Shown: positions 63,179-64,000 of the stretch, in pieces
Position numbering within the stretch: the stretch's first letter is position 1
How the letters are laid out: each line of letters starts with the position of its first letter
NCBI GenBank assembly: GCA_031395485.1
Contig: JANNUS010000016.1
Location: 1-64,000 of the forward strand
Length of the DNA stretch: 64,000 bases
From: UBA2336 sp031395485
GTDB taxonomy: Bacteria; Bacteroidota; Bacteroidia; Cytophagales; Cyclobacteriaceae
Reading direction: 5' to 3'
The notes under the pieces: model-generated
The model's database searches: none
Told to the model about the DNA's origin: nothing
What the model saw: the letters and a program-made list of their open reading frames with translations, nothing else
Translations under genes and position numbers: made by a program

Positions 63179-64000
63179 TTAACTTGCTTTCTTCTTTTTT
63201 GCTGTAACTTTTTTTGCAGCAGTCTTTTTAACTGTAATTTTCTTAACTGCCGATTTTTTTGCAACAGGTGCCGTTACTTTTTCGTCTTTCTTTTTGAATC
63301 CACCAAAACGACCAAAGCGTCCTTTCTTTTCGGGCGTATTCGCTGCTAACTCTACACATTCTTCTAATGTTAAATCAGCCGGCTCTTTTCCTTTCGGAAT
63401 CTTTACGTTCTTTTTACCTGCCTTAATGTATGGTCCAAAGCGCCCATTTAGAACTTGAATATCCGCATTCTCTTCAAAACTCTTTATCAACTTATTTGCA
63501 TCTGCAATGCGCTTACCTTCGATTAGATAAACTGCTTTTTCAAGCGTAATGGTATACGGGTCATCCTCTTTGGGAATAGACACATACTTTTTATCGTGCT
63601 GAACGTACGGGCCGAAACGACCTATAGCCACTACAACCGGCTTTTCTTCGAAGTCGCCCATTTGACGAGGCATCTTCATCAGTTCCATCGCATCCTCCAG
63701 TGTGATGTTTTCAATAAACTGACCTTGTCGCAGACTAGCAAATTTTGGTTTTTCACCGCCATTATCATCGGGGTTTTCACCAACCTGAACGTATGCTCCA
63801 AACTTGCCTAACTTTACATAAACATTCTTACCTGATTTCGAATCGACTCCCAACTCTCTGTTCTTACCAGCTGCTGATCGTTCTACCAGCTCCGTGCTTT
63901 TAACTTTCTTATGAAAAGGCTTATAGAAAGTGTCAATCATTTTTTTCCACTCAAGCTTGCCGGTAGCAATTTCATCAAACTCTTGCTCAATCGCGGAAGT
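63179..64000 (-). CDS. topA: DNA topoisomerase I TopA, C-terminal part (right edge)
   Basis: 273 residues in window. The frame is open to the edge (TSAIEQEFDEIATGKLEWKK precedes the first internal Met), so it is the C-terminus of a larger protein. Tandem Toprim_C_rpt units appear: YVKLGKFGAYVQVGE, VVAIGRFGPYVQHDKKYVSI, VLNGRFGPYIKAGKKNVKIP. The last 40 residues are Lys/Ala/Val/Thr rich (KKSAVKKITVKKTAAKK). It relaxes negative supercoils; the catalytic Tyr domain is outside the window. Confidence 0.92.
   Translation of the reverse strand, partial: TSAIEQEFDEIATGKLEWKKMIDTFYKPFHKKVKSTELVERSAAGKNRELGVDSKSGKNVYVKLGKFGAYVQVGENPDDNGGEKPKFASLRQGQFIENITLEDAMELMKMPRQMGDFEEKPVVVAIGRFGPYVQHDKKYVSIPKEDDPYTITLEKAVYLIEGKRIADANKLIKSFEENADIQVLNGRFGPYIKAGKKNVKIPKGKEPADLTLEECVELAANTPEKKGRFGRFGGFKKKDEKVTAPVAKKSAVKKITVKKTAAKKVTAKKKKAS

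Noticed and set aside
63179..63940. Separate 253-residue protein starting at 63940
   Set aside because: The frame continues without a stop to the window edge with topoisomerase sequence; the Met is internal.

Overview
This window looks like chromosomal DNA of a member of the Bacteroidota, most likely the order Cytophagales. The evidence is a SusC/SusD pair, a type IX secretion (Por) sorting tail on a glycoside hydrolase, recurrent Bacteroidota -7 promoter boxes (TAnnTTTG) a short distance before start codons, few Shine-Dalgarno sites, and AT-leaning housekeeping genes. No rRNA, tRNA, CRISPR array, prophage or classical IS element was recognised. No gene-free stretch reaches 300 bases; the longest is 48060-48330, which holds a nested inverted repeat.

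Layout. 1-10022 (minus): a four-gene block made of a signalling ATPase with WD40 repeats (nSTAND1 type), an outer-membrane barrel, a possible lipoprotein beta-propeller and a very large secreted repeat protein that runs off the left edge. 10172-15311 (minus): a nucleotide-transporter-like protein fused to HEAT repeats and a cyclic-nucleotide domain, an OmpH/Skp chaperone, an acidic unknown and a gamma-carbonic-anhydrase-like protein. 15393-19798 (plus): an operon miaB - sigma-54 activator - lptE - TPR protein - secG, closed by a hairpin terminator. 19858-25067: mixed metabolic and envelope genes (3-hydroxybutyryl-CoA dehydrogenase, TspO, MscL, DUF3108 protein, DapD, glycosyltransferase).

25087-30157 (plus): a metal-uptake operon with its own DtxR-family repressor and operator-like palindrome. 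It encodes a TroA-like binding protein, an ATPase and two permeases. The first permease carries a DtxR-like C-terminal domain. Between the permeases sits a four-helix-bundle gene bounded by inverted copies of a 12-base unit, which looks like a small mobile cassette.

30249-44002: a polysaccharide utilisation locus. A divergent membrane-spanning propeller/Y_Y_Y/LuxR-HTH regulator faces SusC, SusD, a PKD surface lipoprotein, a secreted GH16 beta-glucanase and a GH3 beta-glucosidase, suggesting a beta-glucan such as laminarin or mixed-linkage glucan as substrate.

44055-64000: housekeeping and signalling genes: mnmE, an outer-membrane barrel, an orphan IF2_N-like protein, arfB, a FUSC-like protein, a DEAD-box helicase with an SR-like tail, a histone H1-like protein, an acyltransferase, a TPR histidine kinase, an ion-channel-like protein, a prohibitin, citrate synthase, acyl-CoA-binding protein, rsmE, an SpmA/SpmB fusion, coaX, a sirtuin lacking its zinc cysteines, and the C-terminal part of topA running off the right edge.

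The best candidates for something unusual are the four-helix-bundle cassette inserted in the metal operon, the permease-DtxR fusion, the transporter-HEAT-cNMP fusion, the nSTAND1/barrel/giant-adhesin block, the orphan IF2_N-like protein and the channel-like protein with a non-canonical filter. None of these can be proved from sequence alone.
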